From Pegea sp. RAD2-039 (Eukaryota > Chordata > Thaliacea > Salpida > Salpidae), in contig JAQGEQ010000137.1 in NCBI GenBank assembly GCA_034620365.1, positions 248,001 to 312,000 of the forward strand: a stretch of 64,000 bases of DNA, read 5' to 3'. How positions within the stretch are numbered: the first letter of the stretch is position 1; every line of letters begins with the position of its first letter. The position numbers and the translations under genes are program-made. Under the pieces are notes generated by a model. That model was not told the DNA's origin. It ran no database searches and saw only the letters and a program-made list of their open reading frames with translations. Positions 1 through 13,000 of this stretch are shown in pieces.

Positions 1-2846
1 AACTAAAAAGTTTCAACAAAATATCAAAGTTTTTGTACTTTTTTGGAATTTTAATTTTAATCAGCTTAAAAACTATAAAATAAACTTTTTAAATAATTCA
101 AAAAGTTTTCATGACATATTCTTGTAGTCACTGAATATGATGATCGAAAACAAAATAAGATTATTTGATTTGATAACTAATTTTCTGCAACCACACGTTT
201 AAATGTGAAAAAGTTTCAACTAAATTTTGTTCATTGTATCGACCTTTCAAAAGTTTTTGGATCAGATAAACAGACTGTGTTTTGATGATGTAAAAAACAT
301 TTTACAGATTAGTACAAGTTTGATTAAAATAATAAGCCAATAAAAGCTGATGTGATAGAAAACAGAAAACTCAAGAATTAAAAACTTATTTCAGTTTACT
401 ATCGACTTCTTGATGTTTGCTTCTTTGAAGATTTATTTTATATAAAAGTTTAAAAGAATCTTTGAGTTGAAGTAGGGAACTTGTTTAATAAATAGTTTAC
501 AAAAATCTTACTTGACAACATTTATTACTCAAAAAATCCACTGTCGAATTATAGTTAGTCAAATACTGAGAGAAACAAGAAAGAAGTCGCGCGTTGTTGG
601 TTATCGATCGATAAGCACGTGTATAAGGCAAGTCTTGTATATAATCAAGTGGTTACAGGACCGACAGGCTTGTAGTCGAGACGCCGATTCAGTTTATTTT
701 TCAGTTTGTTGAGCTTATATGCTTTGATAATAAATTAGTTTTTTAGTTTGTTGTTTTTAATTATTTATAGCGATTTAACAAAATGAAAGAGTAATTAAAA
801 GGTCTTGTTTGAAGTTTTAGTGGAAACCTAATTACTAAAGAAATTTGAAGTGTTTAGAAACTCGAAATAAAAATGAAACTTTAGAAAAACTCAACTTAAC
901 AAAAAGTAACTTATCATTGAAATTGATAAAAACAAAATTAATCAGTTACAGAAAACTTTCTGCTTTTTTGAAACCTTCAAACTCTGAGCTAAAAGCTGAA
1001 TTAATAAGAAGATATATTTGCAAATTTTTATCAAAAGAATTAAAAAAAAAGTTTACAATTTCAATATTAAAAGAATTACTTTCTTCAAGTAAAATGTGTG
1101 GAAAAGTTTGAGGTCCATTAAAGGTTTCATACTCAAAGGTTGTCAACAACATTTTACTACCAGCCTAGTAAGAACGTACTTAAGAGCTTTTCAACTAGCC
1201 CACATCATATTATAAATTAAAACCTTTCTCTATGTTACTACTAAACCTCGTATTAAAAGTTCAGACGCCAACTCATCGACACAAATATGTTTAATCAAAT
1301 TAAACTTTGCTTTCAATTATACACGTCGTCATTTTTGTCATTATTATGCTTTCTGAAATTAGTACAAGGGTATTTTAATCTTTCAAATACTCATTAAAGT
1401 GTTAACTTGTCAGAAATAGTTCTTCAAAGATGACAAATCCAAATATTTCAATTAATAATTCATATCGAATATATTTGGTCAAAAAAGTCAAAAAATATTT
1501 TTTAAGTTTTAATAATTTGCTTTTAAATAACAACTACATCATAAAAAGCTTCTTCAATAAGAACGTTTGAACCTCAAGTAAATTTACAACTAAATTAGTG
1601 GTTGTGTAAATTTAGCATCTTCAAATACTTATTTCCAAGATTTATTGCTTCCTTAAAAGAACAATTACTTGAAAATTTAATTTCGATTAATAAGTTAATC
1701 TTAAACTAATTTTACGTTTTAACCTTTATCATAATTGTTTAGTTTTTGCAAACATTTTATATTTCATTAAAAGTGATTCTGATGTTGTTTCAGGTGATGC
1801 TATTACCTTTTTAACTAGAGTATTATTGATCAAACCTGACTTGACCAAACGACTAGTAAAGTAATGACATTATCTAACTTTGCAGGTACTTTCAATTATC
1901 TAAGTTTTAAAAATGTTATTCTGTAGTAATTTTATATACAAATGTCTATGTAAGAAATTATTTAATTAGAAAATAATGATGTTACATACATAAAAATACA
2001 TTTGTATGTTTCCTTTAAAAGCTTAATCACTTCAAAAACTGTTTTTTTATAATGAGTAAAGCAACATTCTGACAATTCTTTCATCATTTGTAAAAGAGTT
2101 GACTTTGTTAACGTCAATATCGATTTCTCTGGACGATAATACGCCACAAAAAATCATTAAAAAATTTGATAAAAATTGTCCCCTAGCAAAATTATCAGAT
2201 TTCAATGGAATATTTTCTCGTATATTTTGTTAAATATTCAACTATTTACAAATAATTCCGACTTTTACTGCTTGAGATGCTTTAAATTATTCTGCTGTTT
2301 ATTTGAACATGAAAAAAATTGATTATTTTAATTAGAAGTTTTGTTTTTAAACTGTCCCAAAATATTTCGTAATTTTGTTTGGTTCCTTCAATTATTTGAA
2401 ATGAAAAACATTAGAAAGAAAATAACAAATAAATCTGATTAGACTTAAATTAACGGAAAATTAAAATAACTAATTTGGTATACTTATGTAACAAACTTTG
2501 TAATAGGGTTTTTTCTTTTTTAAATTGGTATTATAGGAAATATATTTCAACAAATATTCGAATATCTGATTGCTTCTGACTAATTTCAAATAATTTCATA
2601 AAAACATTTTGTAAGATTTTGTCAACTTTGATATATTCAAATCTTTTATGTGTCTTATTCTAAGTATCTTTGTTTTTGGGATTTAACTTTTGTATTTTCA
2701 AAACCAAGAAATTGGAGTTATCTTTATCAATTCAAATATGTGCTGTGATAAAATTAAATGAATAAAATTTATTCTAGAAGTAAATTATTCAATCTTCTTT
2801 GACACAATGATTTGATTAAAGTAAAGTTTGAAATTAACTTTTGTAG
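1..2846. other. AT-rich gene-free stretch
   Basis: No convincing gene is visible. Most of the stretch is A/T-rich with scattered short open frames. A short GC-richer island at about 575-690 holds a 14-bp palindrome (TTATCGATCGATAA) and a CACGTG E-box, inside a roughly 65-codon open frame on the + strand. It could be an exon, a promoter or a decayed element; I cannot assign it. A lysine-rich open frame at 845-1111 has no recognisable domain. The right end carries a splice-acceptor-like TTTTGTAG at 2839-2846 that belongs to the next gene. Confidence 0.5.
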
Positions 2847-2869
2847 GAAACCGTACATCTTTTTCTGAA

Positions 2870-3400
2870 ATGGCAAGTAACTCCAAGCAATCTTCTTCAA
2901 CTTCCCTGCCTTTAACAATCAGAGAATCGAGAGCAAGTACAGGAAAAATTGACTTTAACGTCACCACAAGTTAGTAGATTCAAAGTTTTCAGATTTCTAA
3001 TTCTAAAATCAAACTTCAAAAAATTTATTTTTTGTAGAAAAAAAACGGAGCTCTGTTCTGCGGTTTATTGCCTCGAAATCGAAATTTCAAACCAAGAAGT
3101 CGAAGAAGCAACCAGAACCAGCAACTATGTCAATCGAGGAAGAAGGTAGTTGCTTCACAGACGCGAGAAGTCACTTATTCTTCTTCTTTTGTAGCTGCCG
3201 CGAGTAGATATAATCAGAAACGACGTCATTCGAGACTTGATGCTAACGAACCGATAGAAGATGTTTTCGCTGGAATAGAATTTGAAAAGATTAAAAAGAA
3301 AGTTTCTCTCACTGATAAAGTTGATGAAGAGAATATGGACGAATCAATTCCTGGCTCCAGTGAAGATTTGCTTGATCAAAAAGATGAAGACTTCAACTGA
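2870..3400 (+). CDS. small basic, disordered protein, three exons
   Basis: A model of 2870-2969, 3038-3145 and 3195-3400 gives 414 nt, 137 residues, with consistent phases and introns of 68 and 49 bp. The start ATG follows a TTTTGTAG acceptor by 23 nt, which suits a 5'UTR or spliced-leader acceptor. The first half is rich in Ser, Lys and Arg, including runs such as KKKRSS and KKSKKQPEP that look like nuclear localisation signals. The C-terminal third is acidic (VFAGIEFEKIKKKVSL, then a Glu/Asp-rich tail). I recognise no domain or family; a small nuclear or chromatin-associated protein would fit the composition. A single-exon reading of 3068-3400 without the second intron is also open, so the central exon is the uncertain part. 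Confidence 0.55.
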
Positions 3401-6400
3401 ATATTTTCATCTGTATATTTGTGTATATAGACAGTTGTTTTATAAGAACTTGTATAGTTATCATCGTTTATTTTCTTGATTTCAAATTTTTGTTGTTAAC
3501 TTTTTTATATTTACTTTCAGCCACTTTAAAAATCTGTTTATTCAACTTTAGAATTTTTAAAAAGTCTTAAATATAAATCAGGAAATAATTTTGTTAAATA
3601 TTTCGAATTTTTTATGTCGATAAAACACCTTTTTCAACTTCTATATCTAAATAAAATTTCTTTTTTATTTGTTGGTAAATATTTCTATTACTGAAGAAAT
3701 TTTTGAGTAAGTTTTATTAAACTGAAATAAAATGTTTATCAAGGAACTGATTTATTCAAATATTTGTTGCTTTTTGTCAATCAGTGGAAATGTAATTTAT
3801 ACATGTGCTTTGTGTTTTACACTAGAAATATTATTGGTGTGTCTTCTTGTTTTTTACAATATACAGAGGCAACATTTTCTTTTATAGATTAAAATATCAA
3901 TTTAAAAAGATTATAAATTATTAATTTGTGATTATTTTATTAATTATTTTGTATAATTGGTGTTAAATTTGAACTGATAATCTTTAAATATTTAACAAGT
4001 TTTTTGAATAGATTTTTTTACTTCTAAATTTTTTATATTTAAACCACACATAAGTTCATGAAAAAAACTTTGTCTTAAATTTGATTAATTTAACAAAAAA
4101 TAAATATTTTTAGAATTTATTTAAATTTTGACAAATTATTTTTTATGATTAATATTATTTTTTAATAATTTATTTGAAGACAATTTGTTAGAAGTTAAAA
4201 AACATTTTTTATCGATTTTATATGTAAAGATATCATAAAAATCAACCATAAAATAATAATAACTTTAAAATACAATTAAATATAATAAATTTTTATACTT
4301 TAAATATTGTGGTATATTTAGTTTCGATTTTTATGAAGATAGAAAAACTTATGAAGATACAACAGTCTTAGTAACCCACTAAAAACTGGTTTTTATTAAG
4401 TTCTTGTTTGTCTCGTTATAAGTTTAGCCAAGTTTCTAATAATTTAATTTATTTTTAAAAGCTTAAGAACAGAATAACATTTGAAAGTTCATTATTAATT
4501 CAAGTTAATGAAAGCTTACAAGACAAATAACAGTTTGTAGAAAACATTTCAAATTGAATTTCAATTAATTTATATTTTTTATTCAATCATATATTTGAAT
4601 AAAATCCAAAATTAATAAATTTTTTTATTCAGATAATCATCAAATTTTATGCAACTAAAAAACTTAACTGAAAATATCTGTTCTTAAAAATTACAAATCA
4701 AAGTTTTATTCAATTTTGATTACTTGTAAAAAAAGTATTTTTATAATTATTTGATTTTTATCAAACTATTTATCAAAAGTTTTTAGTTTAAAATGATTTT
4801 TTATTTATAATAATCATTTTTTTAATTTGTAAATCTCATAAAATTTTTGTATCTTCTGTATATGAGTTTTTATTTACATTTTAATATTTTTTATAATTTC
4901 GTAAAAATTTGATTTTGAAAAAGAGAAAAGCTTTTTATTTTACATTTGACAATTTATAATTTAAAAAAATGTTTGAATACCAAAAAAAATGTAAAAATAA
5001 ATTCTATTGTCAATTTTACAGGATGTAACCTAGAAAATGTTAAAATAGCGGAAAGTAAACACAAGTTATAAAAATTGTCTAATTATTAAACAAATATATG
5101 ATATTATAAAGAACCATAAAAACTATATTAATTCAAAATCATTAACTATGTTTGTAGCAATTATTTAACAGAATTTTTTATCACTAACAACAAAGTATTA
5201 TTTTGCTCACAAAAACTGGACCTGTAAACAGACTTCATTAATTAGGTTAAACGGATTTGACTATTTAAAGCAGTTCAAATAGCCTGATTATATAAGCAGT
5301 TAACTGTTTTGTTTCTAAAAAAATGTATTTCAGTTCAATTTTTAATTAAATAAATAATTACAACTAAGTTAAAGTGATGTTAATTTGGCTTTCTACATTG
5401 CTTGCTAAGCTATTAAGAGAGATAACTTAAAAGCATTGTAATGGATAATACTTTAAATATATAAAGATTCATTAATATTTCTATATCTTTTACTCTGTCA
5501 AAATTTATTCAAAATATTTTATAAGTTGAAAATAAGTTTGCCAAATTAAAGTCATCAATAAAACTTAATTTAGTTTTTAGAAATAATTTTATCTTCATTT
5601 AAAAATAACTTTTGGATTTTAGGATAAAAACTCAACTAAAAGAAATTTGAATATATTTTTTTTTGATTAAATTGTTGATGTGTTTGTAATTTTGTTGATA
5701 AAAAAATTTTTAGATTTTTTAGAAATATTCATCAAATCCAGTTTATATTAAGCTACAATTATGACGTCATAATTACTTATTATTTAGTAATCTGTAAGTT
5801 TTCAATCCAAACAACAATTTAAACTGAATTTTAAAAATCAAATGTTTAATGTCGTTTATGTCTTTGAATAAAAATCTACTTAACGTTTTACAACAAAAGC
5901 TTTTTGCCTTCCATAAACACAATGAATTTAGATACAGCTTCAGAATACCATGAAAGATCTCTTTATAAAAGTATTGGATCTGAAGAAAAGTCACAAACCA
6001 GTAAAACTAGTTCATTACTTTTTGCAAAGCAAGGTAAATCAGTTTAATAAATTACTGAAGATTAGGTTCAAATGTTTGTTGTTTTTTTCAAATTGTTTTT
6101 AACTCTAGTTATTTATTGATTATTTTCTAGAATATTTTCTTTAAATTATTCTCATATTTTTATTTGGTTTGAAGCTGTTATATTTCAATTTAATTTTTAT
6201 ATAAAAACTGTTTTAGAATTTATTTTTAATTTAATTATTTTATATTTTTACAGAAAATTTTATGATAAGTGAATAATATTATAATAATAATTATGTTTAG
6301 TTAAAAAATAAATTTAAGTAGTTGATAGATATATAAATTTAATTTGTTTATATATTAATTATAAATGTATTCTTTTATAATCGATTAATTTTTAATATAA

Positions 6401-6539
6401 ATTGAAACTAAATAATCAAAACTTTTATGTTTATATTAGAAATATTAGATTTAAACTAAAATTTTTTATTTAGTTAAAAAGTTTACATCTTTTGATATTC
6501 TAAGAAACAAAATGTATTATTAAGGTACAACAGTAAAGT
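3401..6539. other. AT-rich intergenic stretch
   Basis: No gene is supported. The stretch is very A/T-rich with frequent stops in all frames. One element stands out: an 18-bp perfect palindrome at 5757-5774 centred on the CRE core TGACGTCA. An open frame at 5773-5994 (-) has no recognisable domain and lies in low-complexity sequence. Confidence 0.5.
5757..5774. promoter_or_regulatory. 18-bp perfect palindrome with a CRE core
   Basis: The sequence AATTATGACGTCATAATT is its own reverse complement. TGACGTCA is the established binding site of CREB/ATF-type bZIP dimers. The site lies in intergenic DNA about 0.9 kb before the TPR gene. Binding is inferred from sequence only. Confidence 0.35.
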
Positions 6540-6630
6540 TTTTTGCCGCTGACGTAAATGTGTTAAACGTCATTCGCGTATAAACATTTGTAGTTCGGTA
6601 ATAGACTGTGTCGCGCGCTATCGCCTTAAT
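6540..6630 (+). promoter_or_regulatory. probable promoter of the TPR gene
   Basis: This short GC-richer block lies directly before the TPR coding region. It holds two half-CRE motifs, TGACGTAA near 6550 and AACGTCATT near 6568, and a TCGCGCG run. Surrounding DNA is much more A/T-rich. A similar CRE/E-box cluster precedes the open frame at the right edge of the window. The assignment is by position and motif only. Confidence 0.35.
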
Positions 6631-6681
6631 TTGAATAAAGCTCGATATGATGAGTCATCAATAAATTTCATCGAAGTCTTA

Positions 6682-7683
6682 ATGACGTCATACTTTGCAG
6701 GTGTCGAGGAATCACTTCCGGCGTTGACTCCGGAACAAGTTTTTGGATTCGAAGGTAATTTCGACGAATTAAAACTCGAATTTCATCTTTCTCTTTCAGA
6801 TCATTCACAATCTCACATTGAAAAAGGTGAATATGATCAGGCCTTTACCTTCTTCAAGAAGAAGATCAGTTTAGGGATGGAACTCTCCTACGCGAGAGAT
6901 CTCGTCGCTTTCTACAAGATCTGCATCTTTTCAAAAAACTCCGAAAAAGCTTCGCGCGTTCGCAATCAAATCCGCGATCTCATCAACAACCACGTGAGTC
7001 TCGCAAGCGCGGGAAACTTACAGGAATTGGCGCAGAAGCTGCGAGGACGCGGGAAGCACGCGGAGTCGATCCTCTTCTACCAACTCGCGGCAGATCGCTT
7101 CGAACGCGATGAAGGACGAACAGCGGCCTCTGGAATCGCGAATTGTTGTAGCGGACTTCGAAATACAATCAAACATTTCATCGACGAAAATATGAATGAA
7201 AAAAGATCGCTCGTCCAACATCACGTGATTCCATTGATGCGTGAAATGAGACAAAAGTTGCTGAGAGTTGATGGAATCGATGAAAGTTTTCGAGCTTATT
7301 GTGAAGCTCATTGCTTACATTGTGTTGAGTACATTGAAGGTCTTATCGAAGATTATGAAAATTGCGAACTGACCCTTTCAGAAGCAATCAATTTGATGGA
7401 ATCGCGTCTAGCAGAAGACTGTCGACGAAATCGCGTTTTCGCGACTTTACTACACAATTTAGGTTATGTTTATGAAATTACTGGAAGATTAGAAGAAGCG
7501 CTCGAACTTTATGAGCGCGCGTTGTTAGTTGATAAGTCTGCTGTTGATTACCGAGGAGATGAAGAACGTTCAGCTAATGTGGAAGCTGGTGAAAATAGTA
7601 TTCGAAGAATCGGGGAAAAATTCAGGAAGAGACGACCTTCTGAAACCTCGGAACAACGTAAAGTGTCTCTGCGGGATTTGTGA
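6682..7683 (+). CDS. tetratricopeptide-repeat (TPR) protein
   Basis: A single open frame of 333 codons from the first in-frame ATG (6682). The frame is open for 17 codons upstream without an ATG. TPR-like helical pairs are visible near residues 38-60 (GEYDQAFTFFKKKISLGM) and in a canonical repeat near residues 255-285 (LLHNLGYVYEITGRLEEALE, then LYERALL). The stretch between them is also helical, with a GKHAESILFYQLAADRF repeat-like segment. The C-terminus is basic and probably disordered. TPR arrays are protein-binding scaffolds; I cannot name the orthologue or partner. The gene is more GC-rich than its surroundings and has no internal intron, unlike most genes here. A TTTGCAG inside codons 5-7 could be an acceptor, so the true N-terminus could differ. 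Confidence 0.75.
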   Translation: MTSYFAGVEESLPALTPEQVFGFEGNFDELKLEFHLSLSDHSQSHIEKGEYDQAFTFFKKKISLGMELSYARDLVAFYKICIFSKNSEKASRVRNQIRDLINNHVSLASAGNLQELAQKLRGRGKHAESILFYQLAADRFERDEGRTAASGIANCCSGLRNTIKHFIDENMNEKRSLVQHHVIPLMREMRQKLLRVDGIDESFRAYCEAHCLHCVEYIEGLIEDYENCELTLSEAINLMESRLAEDCRRNRVFATLLHNLGYVYEITGRLEEALELYERALLVDKSAVDYRGDEERSANVEAGENSIRRIGEKFRKRRPSETSEQRKVSLRDL

Positions 7684-10090
7684 GCTTAAGTTACCGCGGA
7701 TTATAAAATAATTGTCGATGGTTGTGATATGGATTTGAAATTTATATAAAAGACTGAAAAATATTAAAAAAAAGTTTTGAGAATTTAATTTTTTATAAAA
7801 GTTTGGAAATTACAATTTTAATTTCTTCGAATAAATAAACTTGATTATTTACATGAAAAATTGTGAAGCATTTTGAATTGAGCAAAAAATAATAATTAAA
7901 AAATTGAAATAACTTCTTGTGTTTAGTAGGTTGGAAATATATTCCAGATTTGACTTTATTTTGTTTCCAAATATTTGTTTAAAAAGACTTTTGTTTAATA
8001 GCATCTGTATCTCTGAAAAGAGGTGACCTTTTCGACATAACTGATGATGTAAGATAAGATTTAGAGATATCATTTCTATTTACTTTCAATCTGTTCACTG
8101 ATAACTTTCATTATTTAATGAATTATATTTGAAATTTTGATAAGTAGCTTGATACTTTATTAGTTTTGAAAATAATTATTTTTACAAAAGACCAATTAAT
8201 GATTAAATACATTTAAATAATTTGATTTTTATACAAAGCTTTGGAAAATGTCTTCTTAATAATAAACTAACTTTAAATTTTAAACTTTTAATTTCTTATG
8301 TTAAAAATTTTTCAGAAAATTATAAATTATTAAAAATTGAAGAATGAAAAATGTTTTTATTTATAACTCTAGTATTTTTTAAATCTTTTATATTTATGTA
8401 AATTTGATTCAAACTTATCCAATTTCAAATATGTTCTGAGCAATTCGCAAGTGACATTAATATAAAGATTCATAAAAGTTTTTATCTTAAAAATTAATTG
8501 AATTCTGCTTAAATGTTTTTTTTTTAAATAGCGTGTACAGGTTCATATTTCTTAGAAAATCTCAAACTCAAGTGCTGTATTACTCATAGCAGTATTCTAT
8601 AAATACAAATAGAATATTTCCTATCTCTATTAACTTATATGGTAGCTACTTTGTAGATTGTTGAATTTATCGAAAGATAATGTCAAACTTTCTTCTTGGT
8701 TACTTTAAGTTTACAGCACATTTTTATCACCTGATTTTGCATCACTCAAACCTTGTGTCTGAAGAGAGTACCTCTCACTAACACACATTCTCATATTTAC
8801 AATCAATAAGAAGTTTTCAAAGATTATCACGACGATTTAAGAAGTAGAAACAAATAAGCCTGGAGATTTAGTTTAAGAGATTTGAAGAGTTGGTGTTTCT
8901 TGTGAATATCACAAACTTGCTGAACAACAAATATCTTCTATCAAGTCTTGTTTAGATGGAACAGTCTGCCTCAAGGCAAAAGATGAAGTCGTTAATCAAT
9001 CTTAAATTTATCTTGTTCAAATCTTACACCATCAAATGTAGTTTAAAGTTTTAGAATTTGTTTCCAGCAAAAATTTTTAGCAACAAATGATTTAAAAATA
9101 AATTTTAATAAATAATCTTGTGATGATTCCTTGAAAGCTAATTAATTTTACAAGACACTTGCTTACTAGATACTTATCGTATCATTTGTACTTAACTTTT
9201 TCATTCATAAAAACATAAGAGATGACACACTAGCTCAGTCCTACTAACCTCAATAATTTCTTACTTTTCAAAAAGAAGTTCTTAGAAAGGTTAACAATTC
9301 TTTTTGAGCAACTTAAAATTTAATCCTAAAGAGCGATTCAAAGACTCTCGTTGCAGCAGCTGCAACAGGATCTCAACTTACAGCGGATCGTTTTGGGGAA
9401 CATCAACATCTTTCGAGAAGCAAAGACGCTTCAGGTGAAGCTAACAAGGTGAATCCTGCAACCACCTAACAACCACATTTATCGCGACCTTAAACGCGAA
9501 TGGTGGTTACTTTGGCTTATCTAGTGACTACAAGATCTTCTTTCTTCTATCACTTTTCTTATCTACTTCCTTTCCAACTCTGTCTTTCAAAACACTTCCA
9601 ACAAAACATCCTGTATTTTCTAGGTTTGTTTCTCAGCAAATATAAATAGTATCTTTGGTGATCTTCCTCTAAAAAGACACCAACAAGATCCAGTAATGGA
9701 AGATCTTCTATTTAAACTTTAACTTTGATTTTAACAGAATCTTTTTACTGTAACCATCTAGTGTCAGATTCTATAAATTTTTTTTTAATATTTTCTCAGC
9801 TTTTGAAGTTTTAAAGTCTAAATATTTGGTTTCAGTAATTACAGGAATTACTTTAATTTACTTTAATCAATTTAAGATAAATTTGAATTTATTTATTTGA
9901 GTTACTTTTGAAATTTAGACTCAAACTACTTTTAAAGTTTAATTTATTCAAAAATCTTTACAATAAACATAAAAATGCTAAAAACAATAAAAAGAATAAT
10001 AAATATTCTACAAAATATTCTTATATAAACGAGAAGATGAAAATCTCAAATAGATAAGAGGCAGGTTTTTTGCTTCAATTAATTCAATAT
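7684..10090. other. intergenic stretch with LINE scrap and a GC-richer island
   Basis: No complete gene is visible. A small retrotransposon 3'-end fragment lies at about 8750-8810 and is listed separately. At about 9330-9520 base composition rises clearly, and two overlapping + frames stay open for about 40 codons; one ends in a donor-like TTCAG/GTGAAG. This may be an isolated exon, an RNA gene or a decayed mobile element. I cannot decide which. Confidence 0.4.
8750..8810 (-). mobile_element. 3'-end fragment of a non-LTR retrotransposon
   Basis: On the - strand this fragment matches the 3' ends of the elements at 19.6-20.7 kb (+) and 37.4-38.0 kb (-), sharing the words GTTAG(C/T)GAGAGG and ACTCTCTTCAG. 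GAGAG and CTCTC can pair as a small hairpin. Only about 60 bp is recognisable, so it is a severely 5'-truncated copy. Confidence 0.55.
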
Positions 10091-13000
10091 TTAAATTCTT
10101 TGTAAAATTTTAAGACCATTAAACAGAATCTCAGGAGTCACTGACGTCAAGAAACGATGTTTTAACATGGACGCAAGGACCAGTTGTTGACCAGGGACCA
10201 TGACCGCTAAACTATTAACCAACTTTGCTTGTTCAACTTCAATCCATAACTCTAACAAGGCAAGAGTTGACAGATTACTTTCATCTTCTAGATCTTCAGG
10301 ACCCCAGAGAGCACACTGAATCACTTCTGCTGCTTCTTGTAGAGACTCTAAGGTTGTTGGGACTTGATGAAGAAATTGGATCGTTTGTTTGATGGCGGAT
10401 GAATATTTAGTTCCAGGAACAACAACTTTTGATGTGATTGAATTTCGATTTTCAGAAGCTTTTTGTAACAAATATTTAATTAATTCTGAGAGTTGTTGAG
10501 TTTGTCCTTGATGTTTCAAGTCTTCTACAGACTCTGAGGTCTTTCTTCTTTGTTTATGAAATGATTTATTATCTAAAAGAGCAAGATGAGGAAGAATTTG
10601 AACAAATCCAAGATCTGTGGTGTTGATGATGTGTTCTGCTTTTATTTCCGGAAGAGGAAATGATAATTGAAGTAGATGTTTAATTCCATGTAAGATTTGA
10701 AGGATATTTAGAAGGATTTGTCGATGAAATTCGGTTGTATCATTTCGAAATTTATTCAAATTTTCCTGAAAAATCAAAAAATTAGAAAAAAATTTTTTAA
10801 GATTTTTTTTACTTCAATTATTTGACTTGGACGATTTGAGAGGACGATGCAGATGACATCTGCTGCTCCTCCTCCAGATGAAGGATCAAGTAGAGATCGA
10901 GGAAGACGACAAACAAAATGACTACAGATCCCACAAACATTTGGATGCGAAGGAAGATTGATGCATCTTTCTATATTTTGAAGTGAACCTTTTCTGTTTT
11001 CGAACAACTGATAAAAAAAAACTTCGTTTAAGAAACGAAAAAGATTAAATAAAGAGCATCAAAGACACAGAAGAGGCGATCACAGAAGATTTTCTTCATT
11101 AAACAGGACTTCTAATGTTGATGACAATCAAACTATTTACTTTTTTATCTTTGAAGCTGCATGCTTGGTTTTTTTGTTGAAATATTTGAAGATTTCTTAC
11201 TTGGCATGCTAAATTGAACTTGTTGTTGCCATTGGAAACCGCTCCATAAACAACGCTGTTGTTAATCATGCATATCGGTTGGTGACTGGTCAGAGCAAGA
11301 TCTGACCAAGACGTGATAAGAAAACCTCCAACAGGTAATTGGCTTTTCCATTCGACTAACCAACGCTCAGAAACCTATTTCGGGATAAAATACTTTTTGT
11401 GAATTGATTAAACAACTTTTGTTTCAAGTTACAAAGTAATCGTCATGTTGGTTTTATTCAACGCGAGCCACAAACTTGACAGCTTTGAAAGCGAACAAAA
11501 ACCAAATTGATTGAAAAGTTCTTTTCAAGTTTATTTTTAAATCTTTTTAAATAACAGATTGTAGCAGAATACTCATCAAAAGAAGATATTTATTTAGAAC
11601 ACTTTTCTATCCACGTGACTTTTGTTTGTAAAAAGATTCTTTATCGAAAACTTTTAAAAACTTTATCTTCGAATTCAGTGGAAGTAACCTGTTTCAAAGT
11701 CTGATTGTTCAATGAGACGATCATCTTGTATTTCCTTCGTTGTTTTTCAAGAAGAGACAATTGATCCAGTGAGTTTTGGATTTGATCTTCATCTTCTTCT
11801 ACTTTATCATTTAGTATTTTTCTAAAAAAGTGATTTTTAAAAAAACATGGAACATAAACATCACGGAACCTTTCAACAGCAGTCGGTTCTTCATCTTTAT
11901 CAAGATTGTAATAAGTATGTCCCGCTACTTCAGAAGAAAAGTCGAGAAGACACGGGAACGATCTTGAAACTTTAGGAGAAATTAACCTTACAGGTCTCCT
12001 TGGAGGTTCCTCTTTCTGATTAGGTCTTGAAGATGACCTAAAAGATGACAAGACATCAGAAGAGCTGAAATTCTTCAATTGGATCTTACTTTTTTAAGGA
12101 AGACTTCTTATTCTTTACAAAGATGCTGGTATCTGAATCATAATCACGAGAAGCTAGTAACGGTTTCTGTAGCAACTTCTGCAGATTTTCTTTATCAGCA
12201 AAATTGTTCTGTAAATTGAACATCAAATTGAAGAAAATATTTTGATTTAAATTTTTTGTTAGTCTAATTTCAAACTCGTATTCAGCCCACTCTGTAACTC
12301 ATAGGTGGTTTTGAGTTTCATAATCTTCAAATCATTTAAATCCTATTAAAATTACAACTTCTTAATTTCATCTCACAATAATTTAACTTCAAAATAAATC
12401 TTCAAAAAGTTTAAAAAACTTGAAAAACGGATTTGCTTAATTAGTAGAAATTGAAGTTAGAGTTCTGATACTATGAAATCATCTAGATGATTCACTTTTT
12501 AATTAAAATAGAATTAAACCTGAAAAGGAACTGAAGAAACAACTTCGACGAAGGAACGAACCTGAAGATCTTTGAGGGATTCAGGACTTTTTACGGAGTT
12601 ATTGATGTTTTTGTTGAATGATTTTGGAGTAAAATCTGAAATTCATCAAAATTAATTTGTTCCAAAAACAATAAATTTTATTCACTTTTTGAAATCGGTA
12701 AATTTTTCGGAGTTTTTGATAAAATTCCTTCATGTGATGAAGATGTCTCTTTAGAGTTTGAAGATAAAGAGTATTTAGGAGAAGATTTCCTGCCAATAAA
12801 TCAGATTAAATTCAAATTTTCTGTCTGGACAGACTTATTTACCTGGGAGGGGTGTTAATTGCCCTTTGTAAGGCTGGGCTTGGTCGAGGAGGGGTCCAGG
12901 ACCCTTTTTCTGGTTTTATATCTTCACTTTTATAAGCTAGAATAGCGTTCAGAGCTTCAGAAGATCCAGAGTGGCTTCGAGCTGAAAAATAATTTCGTGA

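Noticed and set aside
845..1111. Lysine-rich 88-codon frame as a gene
   Set aside because: No ATG context, no domain, low-complexity A-rich composition and an antisense frame equally open.
12038..12090. A 25-bp intron in the PEAK-like gene
   Set aside because: Using the next acceptor gives a normal 52-bp intron in the same phase, so the very short intron is unnecessary.
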